From: Sphaerisporangium album
Lineage (GTDB): Bacteria > Actinomycetota > Actinomycetes > Streptosporangiales > Streptosporangiaceae
Assembly: GCF_003323745.1 (NCBI RefSeq)
Contig: NZ_QOIL01000010.1
Coordinates: forward strand, 278,120-319,394
DNA length: 41,275 nt
Direction of reading: 5' to 3'
The notes below the pieces were generated by a model, which was not told the DNA's origin, made no database searches, and saw only the letters and a list, made by a program, of their open reading frames with translations. Numbering within the stretch: the stretch's first letter is position 1; each line of letters opens with the position of its first letter. Below are positions 30,975 through 38,299 of the stretch, piece by piece. The translations under genes and the position numbers were made by a program.

Positions 30975-31184
30975 ATGTCCGACACCTCTCCGGACCCGAC
31001 GGCGGACCCGACGACGGACGCTGCGGTGGACCCTGCGATGGACGCGACGGTGGACGAGGCGGTGGACGAGGCGACGCGGGTGTTCGCCGGCCACCGGGGG
31101 GTCCTCGACCTCACCCCCGACGGCACCCAGATCACCGGCATCTACACCGTCACCAACCCCGACAAGCTGTCCCGAGCCCGCTGA
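30975..31184 (+). CDS. Small acidic protein, unknown
   Basis: 69 residues; ATG with AAGGAGG 5 nt upstream, which argues for a real gene. The first half is a degenerate Asp-rich repeat (DPTADPTTDAAVDPAMDATV, then DEAVDEATRV); the second half is FAGHRGVLDLTPDGTQITGI, YTVTNPDKLS. No known domain. It converges with the sensor kinase. Confidence 0.6.
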   Translation: MSDTSPDPTADPTTDAAVDPAMDATVDEAVDEATRVFAGHRGVLDLTPDGTQITGIYTVTNPDKLSRAR

Positions 31185-31224
31185 ATATCCCTGCCCTGCT
31201 CCCTGGCCCGGTGGAGGCCGTGGG

Positions 31225-32571
31225 CTACTCCGGTTCGGCGCACGCGGGCAGCACCAGCCGCAGGAGCGCGCCGCTCGCGGACGGCACGGCCTCGGCCGTC
31301 CCGCCGTGGGCCTCGGCGACCTGCCGGACGATGGCCAGGCCCAGGCCGGAGCCGGGGTGCGCGCGGGCCGCCGGTGACCGGTAGAAGCGGTCGAAGACGA
31401 ACTCGAGGTCGCTGTCGGGGATCCCCGGGCCGGTGTCCGCGACGTCGAGAGTGCCCCCCTTGACGCTGATCCGGACGCGCCCGTCGGGCGGGCTCCATTT
31501 CACGGCGTTGTCCACGAGGTTGGCGACGGCGCGTTCCAGGGCGTCGGGATCTCCGTGGACCAGGGTGGGGGCGCACTCCAGCTCGAACGCGATGTGCGGC
31601 GCCCGGCGCGCCGCGCGGGCCGCGACCCGCTCGGCGACGAGGTCCAGGCGGACGTCTTCGGTGTGGAACGCGGCCTCGCCGTAGCGGGCCAGGTCGACCA
31701 GGTCGTTGACCAGCGTCTTGAGCTCGCCGGCCTGGCCGAGCGCCTCGGCGGCCAGGAGTGGCGCCTGCGCGTCGGCCGGGTTCTCCGCCAGCAGTTCGAG
31801 GTTCACCGTCAGGCTCGTCAGCGGTGTGCGCAGCTCGTGCGAGGCGTCGGCCACCAGGCGGCGCTGCGCGCCGACCGACTCGTCCAGGGCGGCGGTCATC
31901 GCGGCGAACGCGGAGCCGAGCCGGCCGATCTCGTCCCGGCCGTCGGCGGGGATCGCAATGGCCAGGTCGCCGGTCCTGCGGATCAGTTCGACGGTCTCGG
32001 TGAGCCGGTGTACCGGGCGCAGGACGCGGCGTGCCGCCAGGCGTGAGGCCAGTGCGGCCAGGAGCCCGGCGGCCACCGTCGAACCGGCCAGCAGCCAGGC
32101 CAGCCCGCTCAGCGTGGGCGCGGGATCGGACTGCGGGATGGCCGTGCGCACGAGCGTCCCCTGTGAATCGGGCAGCTGGGCGGTGTAGACGCGGTAGGCG
32201 ACGCCGTTGTAGACCGCGTCATGGAAGTAGGGGCCGGCGGTGCCGTCCGCGACGGCGACGTCGAGGTCGGTGACGTCGATGAACTCCGTCGAGGGCCCGG
32301 CACGGACCGGGCCCGGCACGATCTGCAACTGGGTGTTGCCGATGCCCAGCGGAACGGTCGGGAAAGAGGGCGGCTTCACGTTGGCCTCGAGGTACTTGGC
32401 CTTGATGGCCCGCGCCACGGAGGGCGCCTGGCCGGCGGCCATGACCAGGGTGCCGTCCATCTGGCCGCGGAGGTTGGCGTCCACGGCCGGATACAGGACC
32501 ACCGACACCAGCACCAGGGCCCCCGCGACCACGGAGCCGCCGGCGATGGCCAGCCGCGTGCGCAGGTTCAC
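31225..32571 (-). CDS. Sensor histidine kinase (HAMP, HisKA, HATPase)
   Basis: 448 residues. TM1 about 7-27, an extracytoplasmic sensor of about 130 residues, TM2 ([20 protein letters not shown]), then HAMP. The phospho-His motif is [14 protein letters not shown]; the ATPase has N box [15 protein letters not shown]1 [10 protein letters not shown] box FDRFYRS and G2 [18 protein letters not shown]. All boxes are intact. The GTG start overlaps the regulator stop (GTGA) with GGAGG upstream. It resembles MprB/CutS-like kinases that sense envelope stress, but the signal is not evident. Confidence 0.93.
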   Translation of the reverse strand: MNLRTRLAIAGGSVVAGALVLVSVVLYPAVDANLRGQMDGTLVMAAGQAPSVARAIKAKYLEANVKPPSFPTVPLGIGNTQLQIVPGPVRAGPSTEFIDVTDLDVAVADGTAGPYFHDAVYNGVAYRVYTAQLPDSQGTLVRTAIPQSDPAPTLSGLAWLLAGSTVAAGLLAALASRLAARRVLRPVHRLTETVELIRRTGDLAIAIPADGRDEIGRLGSAFAAMTAALDESVGAQRRLVADASHELRTPLTSLTVNLELLAENPADAQAPLLAAEALGQAGELKTLVNDLVDLARYGEAAFHTEDVRLDLVAERVAARAARRAPHIAFELECAPTLVHGDPDALERAVANLVDNAVKWSPPDGRVRISVKGGTLDVADTGPGIPDSDLEFVFDRFYRSPAARAHPGSGLGLAIVRQVAEAHGGTAEAVPSASGALLRLVLPACAEPE

Positions 32572-33239
32572 GGCTCCTCCCGCAGGACGTACCCCAGGCC
32601 GCGCACCGTCTGGATCAGCCTGTCGCCGCCGCCCGCCTCCAGCTTGCTCCGCAGGTAGCTGATGTAGACCCACAGCGCGTTGGACTCCGGGCCGAAGTCG
32701 TAGCCCCAGACGGACTCGAAGATCTGGGTCCGGCCCAGCACCCGGCGGGGGTTGCGCAGGAACAGCTCCAGCAGGGACAACTCCGTCTTGGTCAGGTCCA
32801 GGCGCCGGCCCGCACGCTCGGCCCTGCAACCGTTCAGGTCGAGCTCGACGTCGGCGAAGCGCAGCACCTCGGCCCTGGCGCCGCTGCGCCGGAGCAGGGC
32901 CCTCAGCCGGGCCCGCAGCTCGTCCAGGGCGAAGGGCTTGGCCAGGTAGTCGTCGGCGCCGGCGTCGAGCCCCGCCACGCGGTCGGTGACCAGGTCCCTG
33001 GCCGTCAGCATCAGGATCGGCGTGTCGTGCCCGCCCGAACGCAGCGTCCGGCACACCTCCAGCCCGTTCGGTTCGGGCATGAGGACGTCGAGGACCACCG
33101 CGTCCGGGCGGAACACGCCGTGCTCGGTGAGGGCGGACGCCCCGTCAGGGACCGACGACACGTCGTACCCGTCCCGGCGCAACGCGTGTTCCAAGGACCG
33201 CCGCACGGCCGGGTCGTCGTCCACCACAAGAATCCGCAT
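32568..33239 (-). CDS. OmpR/PhoB-family response regulator
   Basis: 223 residues. Receiver: VVDDDPAV acidic pocket, phospho-acceptor in [12 protein letters not shown], Thr in MLTARD, Lys in YLAKPF. C-terminal winged helix: [51 protein letters not shown]. The ATG at 33239 is preferred, with GTGAGGA about 8 nt upstream; the ATG at 33248 would lie on top of that site. It is coupled to the kinase by a 4-nt overlap and lies 52 nt after the secreted repeat protein. Confidence 0.94.
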   Translation of the reverse strand: MRILVVDDDPAVRRSLEHALRRDGYDVSSVPDGASALTEHGVFRPDAVVLDVLMPEPNGLEVCRTLRSGGHDTPILMLTARDLVTDRVAGLDAGADDYLAKPFALDELRARLRALLRRSGARAEVLRFADVELDLNGCRAERAGRRLDLTKTELSLLELFLRNPRRVLGRTQIFESVWGYDFGPESNALWVYISYLRSKLEAGGGDRLIQTVRGLGYVLREEP

Positions 33240-33291
33240 GGTCGCCATCCTCACCGTCGAGCGTTATGTGCGCTGTGAGATGCGGCGGTCG

Positions 33292-34026
33292 TCAGTCCTG
33301 CGGGGCCTCCACGCCCTGCTTGTCCTTGATGTCGACCTTGTCCTTGCCGTCGGCGGACGGTCCGGGCTTGCCGATCTGGGCCCCCAGGACCTCCTGGACC
33401 TGCGCGACCGGCAGCCCCAGGTTCGCCGCGATCGCCGCGACGATGGTCTCCGGCGTGATGTCGGCCGAGCGGGCCAGCGACGTCTTGGCCGCGCGCATGG
33501 CGTCGGTGAGCCGCTCGGCCGTCACCCCGAGCTCGGCGGCGATCGGGGCGAGGTGGGCGTCCGGCGAGTCCCCGGACTTCTCGTCCCGCTTGCGCGGGCC
33601 GTCCGCACGCTTCTCGTCCCTGGCGTCACCGTCCGGCTTCGGTGCGTTGATCAGCGGCGCCAGGGCGTCCTGGACCTGCGCCACCGGCAGTCCCAGGTTG
33701 GCCGCCACCGCCGCGACGATGGCGTCCGGCGTGACGTCGGTCGCGTTGACCAGCGACCGCTTGGTCGCGACCAGGGCGGCGGTGAGCCGGTCGGTCGTCA
33801 CCCCGAGCTTGGCGGCGATCGCGGCCAGGTCGGCATCGGCGGACGCCCTGGCCTTCCCCTCCACGCCGGCGGACTTCTTGATGTTCTCGTCCGCCTTGAC
33901 CGGCGCGGAATCCGACGTCACGGGGCTGGGCGCCGGGGTCGGTCCGGACGCCGCCGCCGCCGTACCGGTCGCGGCCAGCGCGGCGAGCGTCGCCGTGACC
34001 ACGACCAGCCGTGTGCGTTTCCTCAT
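33292..34026 (-). CDS. Secreted protein with two helical repeats
   Basis: 244 residues. Signal peptide MRKRTRLVVVTATLAALAAT, cleavage likely after AAA. Two homologous helical repeats of about 60 residues are separated by a Lys/Asp-rich linker: LAAIAAKLGVTTDRLTAALV ... ANLGLPVAQVQDAL and LAPIAAELGVTAERLTDAMR ... ANLGLPVAQVQEVL. Pro/Ser- and charge-rich ends flank them. Similar repeats occur in uncharacterised actinobacterial secreted proteins. GAAAGG lies 8 nt before the ATG. No terminator separates it from the regulator gene, so secreted protein, regulator and kinase probably form one operon; it may modulate the sensor. Confidence 0.8.
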   Translation of the reverse strand: MRKRTRLVVVTATLAALAATGTAAAASGPTPAPSPVTSDSAPVKADENIKKSAGVEGKARASADADLAAIAAKLGVTTDRLTAALVATKRSLVNATDVTPDAIVAAVAANLGLPVAQVQDALAPLINAPKPDGDARDEKRADGPRKRDEKSGDSPDAHLAPIAAELGVTAERLTDAMRAAKTSLARSADITPETIVAAIAANLGLPVAQVQEVLGAQIGKPGPSADGKDKVDIKDKQGVEAPQD

Positions 34027-34120
34027 CGTGATGCCTTTCGTCCGCAGGGTGCGCCGGACAAGAGCCGGCGCCTTGGGGACGACACAAACATCCCGGCCTC
34101 TGGCGTGGTTTCAGCCGACT

Positions 34121-34309
34121 TTAAAGGTTCCTTAGAACGGCGAGGAAGCGCCGCCACTCGTGGGGGGTGGCGAGGACGGCGGGCCCGCCGACACCCTTGC
34201 TGTCCCGCACCGCGACCACACCCGGCAGGTTGAGCGCCACTTCGACGCACTGGCCGCCGCTACCACCGGAATGGGACGACTTGCGCCAGATGGCAGTGCT
34301 CAGGTCCAC
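34121..34309 (-). CDS. DUF397 protein (first of two)
   Basis: 62 residues from a GTG at 34309. Typical DUF397 sequence: AIWRKSSHSGGSGGQCVEVA, VVAVRDSKGVGGPAVLATPH, EWRRFLAVL. DUF397 proteins occur with WhiJ-like XRE regulators in actinomycetes and are thought to modulate them. The spacing from its AAGGAG is long (11 nt). Confidence 0.9.
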   Translation of the reverse strand: MDLSTAIWRKSSHSGGSGGQCVEVALNLPGVVAVRDSKGVGGPAVLATPHEWRRFLAVLRNL

Positions 34310-34349
34310 TGCTGACTCAGCTCCTTACCACCCATCGCTGCTCATTGAT

Positions 34350-34550
34350 TCAGTAGGTGAAGGAGTGGCTTTTGATAGCGCTGAGGAAGTGGTTCCATTC
34401 GCTGGGAGTGGAGATGAGGGCCGGGCCATCCGAGTTCTTGCTGTCGCGAATTGCCACGATACGGGGCAGGTTCGAGGCGACTTCGACGCATTGACCACCA
34501 TTGTCTCCAGAGTAGGAAGACTTCTGCCATGCGGCGCTTCTCAAGTCCAT
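34350..34550 (-). CDS. DUF397 protein (second copy)
   Basis: 66 residues: AAWQKSSYSGDNGGQCVEVA, IVAIRDSKNSDGPALISTPS, EWNHFLSAI. It is a paralogue of the neighbouring DUF397 gene, about 40 nt from it. Its ATG lies inside the last codons of the XRE gene (10-nt overlap), so the two are translationally linked. Codon use is less GC-biased than in neighbouring genes. Confidence 0.92.
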   Translation of the reverse strand: MDLRSAAWQKSSYSGDNGGQCVEVASNLPRIVAIRDSKNSDGPALISTPSEWNHFLSAIKSHSFTY

Positions 34551-35383
34551 TCCTGTCCTGCTTCCTTGATCATTTTTATGGATACGTGCTCAGGATAAGC
34601 CCACAGTCGTATCGACTCATAGCGGTTCCAAACAGAGGCGACCACTTCCGGGTCGTCGGTGATCTGACCTTCTGTCGAGGAGTCCGCATGGATGGTGTCT
34701 GGTTCGCCGTGAGGCAGTTCGGCGATCATGAACGCGCCCAGGAGACCCGCGACGCACTGGGAATCGACGATCTGTATCGATACCGCAGGATGCTGGGCGA
34801 TCTCGATCAGATGGTCGAGTTGCTCGCGCATGAGTTTGGCGTCACCTAGGAGGCGGTGCAGCACTCCCTGATCGATCAAGGCAAGAAGAGTGGGTGAGTC
34901 ATCCCTGTCGAGGATGCCCTGACGCTGCATCCTGGCCGCAACGCGGTCCTCCACCTCCTTGGAAGTGAGGCGAGGGCCTTGGCTGAAGATGTGCCGGGCG
35001 TAGGACTCGGTCTGTAGGAGTCCTGGGATCAGGAGGGGATCCCAGGAGCGTAGAACCAGGGCGTAGGGCTCGATCTGGTCTACCCAGTCCATGAACCACC
35101 GGGGGCCGCCGGGGCGTGCGGTTATTCGACGATATAGGCCGACAAAGTAGTTCCTTTCGTCGTGGCCGAAGATGAGGTCCAGTTTCTCGGCGTCGGATCT
35201 GGACGGCGTGCGCTTGGCCATCTCCAGGCGGCTCACCTGGGTCTGCGTACATCCCAGGCGCGCCGCCACGGCCGCCTGTGACCACTGCTTGGCCTCCCGC
35301 AGACGGCGCATTTCAGCGCCGAAACGTGCCTGAGGAGACCCGGGAGGAAGGGGAGGCTCGGAATTCTTGACGTTCTCGTCCAT
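34541..35383 (-). CDS. XRE-family regulator with DUF5753 (WhiJ-like)
   Basis: 280 residues. ATG at 35383 with GGAG 6-7 nt upstream. N-terminal helix-turn-helix: FGAEMRRLREAKQWSQAAVA, ARLGCTQTQVSRLEMAKRTP. The rest is the DUF5753 domain: WDPLLIPGLLQTESYARHIF, LLALIDQGVLHRLLG, HPAVSIQIVDS, and a C-terminal YESIRLWAYP. Such regulators pair with DUF397 proteins and an anti-sigma-like ATPase and take part in developmental or stress control in Streptomyces-like bacteria. The usual partners are all adjacent here. Confidence 0.93.
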   Translation of the reverse strand: MDENVKNSEPPLPPGSPQARFGAEMRRLREAKQWSQAAVAARLGCTQTQVSRLEMAKRTPSRSDAEKLDLIFGHDERNYFVGLYRRITARPGGPRWFMDWVDQIEPYALVLRSWDPLLIPGLLQTESYARHIFSQGPRLTSKEVEDRVAARMQRQGILDRDDSPTLLALIDQGVLHRLLGDAKLMREQLDHLIEIAQHPAVSIQIVDSQCVAGLLGAFMIAELPHGEPDTIHADSSTEGQITDDPEVVASVWNRYESIRLWAYPEHVSIKMIKEAGQEWT

Positions 35384-35660
35384 GGCATTCTCCGACGGGC
35401 GCGGGGGTATTCGCTCGGTGAGATCGTCATACCACGTTCCGTATCCGGTTTCAGGCGATCGACATTCACCGGCCCCCGCTGGCCTGCGAATTCGGCTCCT
35501 AGCGCGCCGATCCTCTCCAGAATTGATCAGTACGCGGCCCTCTGCGGTGAGAGCGGCGAACAAACCGATTTACACCATTCAAAAGGGAATGCCATCCTGA
35601 GCACGTGGCCCGATACTACGAGGTCGCGGGCCGCTCGGGGGCGGCTGGAGGGCGGGGCGT
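35384..35660. other. Divergent intergenic region between XRE and ATPase genes
   Basis: 277 nt, more AT-rich at 35545-35600 (ACAAACCGATTTACACC, ATTCAAAAGGG). It must hold both divergent promoters, but I could not assign a convincing -35/-10 pair. No gene seen. Confidence 0.4.
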
Positions 35661-36107
35661 ATGACGGCGCGGCCAGAGGTCGGTTCGGTGAGGACGGCGC
35701 GTCTGCTGGGGAGGGCCGAGCTGCCGGGGAGCGCGGCGTCGGTGGGGCTGGCGCGGATGTTCGTCCGGGAGGTGCTGCGCACGGGCGGCTGCCCGGAGAC
35801 GGACGACGCGGTGCTCATGGTCAGCGAGCTGGTGACGAACGCGCTCCAGCACTCCTGCTCGGGCCATCGCCCGGACGGGCGCCTCGTCGTGATGCTCACC
35901 CACCACGGCGACGCGATCCAGGTGGACGTGGTGGACGAGGGCTCGATCGAGCGCCCCCGCGTCCAGCGCGCGGTGGACGAGGACGCCGAGGGCGGCCGGG
36001 GCCTGTGGCTGGTCTGCGAACTGGCCGCCTCCTGGGGCTGGCGCAAGGACACAGACGGCCACGTCGTCTGGTTCCAGATCCCCACATCCTCGACCCTCAC
36101 CGCCTGA
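35661..36107 (+). CDS. Anti-sigma-factor-like ATP-binding protein (HATPase_c_2, RsbW/SpoIIAB type)
   Basis: 148 residues; ATG with GGAGGG 8 nt upstream. GHKL fold: ARMFVREVLRTGGC, N box MVSELVTNALQHS, G1 DVVDEGSIERP (only the first Asp and Gly of DxGxG are kept), G2 EGGRGLWLVCELAASWGWRK. Small stand-alone members bind ATP and often act as anti-sigma kinases or as partners of XRE/DUF397 systems. It is divergent from the XRE-DUF397 set and converges with the NarL-type regulator. Confidence 0.9.
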   Translation: MTARPEVGSVRTARLLGRAELPGSAASVGLARMFVREVLRTGGCPETDDAVLMVSELVTNALQHSCSGHRPDGRLVVMLTHHGDAIQVDVVDEGSIERPRVQRAVDEDAEGGRGLWLVCELAASWGWRKDTDGHVVWFQIPTSSTLTA

Positions 36108-36126
36108 CTCGCCGTGGTCGTGATGT

Positions 36127-36804
36127 TCAGGGTTCGGCGCGGGCTCTCACGGCCACGAGCCCGGTTTCGTAGGCGATGACGACGAGCTGGGCACGGTCGC
36201 GTGCCGCGAGCTTGGTCATGATGCGGCTCACGTGGGTTTTCGCCGTGAGGGGGCTCAGGAACAGTTTGCCGGCGATCTCGTCGTTGGACTGACCGTGGCC
36301 GACCATGGTGAGCACTTGGCGTTCTCGGTCGGTGAGCCGGTCGATGGGGTAGTCGGCCGGGGCTTTGCCGGGGCGGCCTCGTGCTGCGATGTCGGCGATG
36401 AGACGGCGCGTGATGCTGGGCGATAGCAGGGCGTCGCCACCGGCGACGACGCGGACGGCTTGGATCAGCTCTGCCGGCTCGGTGTCTTTGACGACGAATC
36501 CGGCGGCGCCGGAACGCAGCGCCTCGTAGACGTACTCGTCGGACTCGAAAGTGGTCAGAATCAGCACGCGCACACCGGCAAGGTCTTCGCTGTCCGCGAT
36601 GCGCCGTGTCGCTTCGAGGCCGTCGACCCCTGGCATGCGGATGTCCATCAGGACGACGTCCGCCCGGGTCGTGGCGGCGAGGCTCACGGCTGCTTCCCCG
36701 TCGAGGGCTTCCCCGACGACCTCGATGTCGTCGGTGTGTTCGAGCAGTGCGCGGAAGCCGGCGCGGATGAGTGCCTGGTCATCGGCGAGAAGAACCCGGA
36801 TCAT
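36127..36804 (-). CDS. NarL/LuxR-family response regulator
   Basis: 225 residues. Receiver MIRVLLADDQALIRAGFRAL, phospho-Asp in VVLMDIRMPGVDG, TTFESDEYVYEAL, Lys in FVVKDTEP. LuxR-type helix-turn-helix: LTDRERQVLTMVGHGQSNDE, IAGKLFLSPLTAKTHVSRIM. The ATG overlaps the kinase stop (ATGA). It forms a two-component system with the upstream HisKA_3 kinase and probably acts on nearby promoters, possibly that of the divergent oxidase. Confidence 0.94.
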   Translation of the reverse strand: MIRVLLADDQALIRAGFRALLEHTDDIEVVGEALDGEAAVSLAATTRADVVLMDIRMPGVDGLEATRRIADSEDLAGVRVLILTTFESDEYVYEALRSGAAGFVVKDTEPAELIQAVRVVAGGDALLSPSITRRLIADIAARGRPGKAPADYPIDRLTDRERQVLTMVGHGQSNDEIAGKLFLSPLTAKTHVSRIMTKLAARDRAQLVVIAYETGLVAVRARAEP

Positions 36805-37997
36805 CTGGCGGCCTTCAGGGGGATGTGTGCGGTGACCTGGAATCCGCCGCCGGGTGCCTGTCTGACGTCTAGGTCGCCGCCGACGGCTGCGGCGCGCTCG
36901 CGCATACCGATCAGGCCATGTCCGCTCGATGGGGTGGAGGATCCTGGTCCCCATCCGGTGCCGGTGATTTGCAGGCTGATTTCGCGCTGGTCGTAGCTGA
37001 TCTGGACGATGGCGGTGGCTGGTCCGGCGTGGCGGATCGAGTTTGTCAGTGACTCTTGGACGATGCGGTAGGCGGCGAGGTCGATCGCTGGTGGCAGGAC
37101 ATCGGGTGGGTGGCCGGTGGTGACGATGGTGGTCGGGAGACCGGCCGCGCTGACGCCGGCCACCAACGCGTGGAGGCGGCTCAGCCCCGGCTGGGGCTGG
37201 TTCGACTCGGGGTCGTCGACCTGGCGAAGCACGGCCAGGATCACCCGTAGCTCGCGCAACCCGTCCTTGCTGGCGGTCTTGATCGCTTGCAAGGCGTCGG
37301 CGGCCGTGGGAGGGAGGTCGCCGGCGACGTAGGCGGCCACGCCGGCCTGGACGTTGATGGTGGCCATCGTGTGGGCGACGACATCGTGCAGTTCCCGGGC
37401 GATCCGTAGTCGCTCGTCGTCAACGGTGCGGCGAGTCCTTTCCTGCTGTGTGCGTTCGATCAGCTCGGCGCGTGCCCGGACGGCGTCTATGTAGCGGCGC
37501 CGGTTCGCTTCGGCGATTCCGGCGAGCACGGCGATGCCGACCAGCCCGGCCAGTCCGATATCGCCGCTGGTGACGCGGTCGATGGGGCCGGCAACGACCA
37601 CCCCGCCCAGCACCAGGAGCGTGACGACCCCGAGGATGACCGATTCGCGTACGGACACGGTCAGCGCGACGGTGTAGAGCGCGAGGGGCGGTATGACCAG
37701 GGCGGCGTTGCTCATGTAGCCGAGAGCGGTGAAGGCGACCACGCCCGCGAGCGAGACGCCGAGCACGATCCGGGGGTGGCGGCGCCGCCAGATCAACGAC
37801 AAGCCCGCCGCGGCCACGAGAAGGTAGGCCCACGTCGGTGCCGGGGTGAGGACGTGCCCTCCCAAGACGCGCCTCGCTCCGGCGGAGGGATTCGACTCGG
37901 CGTAACACCCCCACACCGTGACGCCCGTGACCACCACAGCCAAGCCTAGATCAACTGCCGTCGGCGGCAGTCGTCTCTGAACCCTCTGGGTGCTCAC
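36801..37997 (-). CDS. HisKA_3-type sensor histidine kinase
   Basis: 398 residues from the GTG at 37997 (a TACCCT box 8 nt upstream would allow a leaderless mRNA; longer starts have no support). Five to six membrane helices fill the first 190 residues, then a coiled segment and the dimerisation/His motif RIARELHDVVAHTMATINVQ. ATPase: N box IVQESLTNSIRHAG, G2 SGHGLIGMRERAAAVGG. In the G1 box ITGTGWGPG the usual Asp is replaced, which occurs in some HisKA_3 kinases. It is divergent from the multicopper oxidase. Confidence 0.91.
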   Translation of the reverse strand: MSTQRVQRRLPPTAVDLGLAVVVTGVTVWGCYAESNPSAGARRVLGGHVLTPAPTWAYLLVAAAGLSLIWRRRHPRIVLGVSLAGVVAFTALGYMSNAALVIPPLALYTVALTVSVRESVILGVVTLLVLGGVVVAGPIDRVTSGDIGLAGLVGIAVLAGIAEANRRRYIDAVRARAELIERTQQERTRRTVDDERLRIARELHDVVAHTMATINVQAGVAAYVAGDLPPTAADALQAIKTASKDGLRELRVILAVLRQVDDPESNQPQPGLSRLHALVAGVSAAGLPTTIVTTGHPPDVLPPAIDLAAYRIVQESLTNSIRHAGPATAIVQISYDQREISLQITGTGWGPGSSTPSSGHGLIGMRERAAAVGGDLDVRQAPGGGFQVTAHIPLKAAR

Positions 37998-38076
37998 GGT
38001 AGCCAGGGTAGGTGAGAAGGGCGGGTGAACAGCATCCGCTACAGGAAGGTCAGCGCCTACTCCCAGTGGAGCAGGC

Positions 38077-38111
38077 CGGGATACTTCCGCTGGGGTAGCG
38101 GAAGCATCCCG
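38077..38111. promoter_or_regulatory. Long inverted repeat upstream of the oxidase promoter
   Basis: 15-nt arms (CGGGATACTTCCGCT / AGCGGAAGCATCCCG) with one mismatch and a 5-nt GGGGT loop. Another GTAGCGGA-like half-site lies inverted at 38034-38042. It sits between the divergent kinase and oxidase genes, so it is a candidate operator. Eighteen bases of it (38082-38099) recur at 41033-41050 with two changes. Confidence 0.6.
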
Positions 38112-38160
38112 CGGCGCGATGCCCGCCGACAGCCGCACTGCGACGCTTGACAAATGAGAG

Positions 38161-38188
38161 TTGCCACTCGCCGTTCAGGGCGTATAAT
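38161..38188 (+). promoter_or_regulatory. Promoter of the multicopper oxidase gene
   Basis: TTGCCA (38161-38166), a 16-nt spacer, consensus TATAAT (38183-38188), the best -10 in the window. The start near 38195 leaves a leader of about 105 nt. A TTGACA at 38147-38152 lies too far away for this -10 box. Confidence 0.65.
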
Positions 38189-38299
38189 GGCCCGCCCAAC
38201 CTCCCGATCCCGCCAGCGCCCGAGCCTGGATCACAGGAGGCTCGCCCCCACCGCGCGCGGCCGCGCAGCCCGCCGTCGCGTCTCCCCGGAAGTGCCGCG

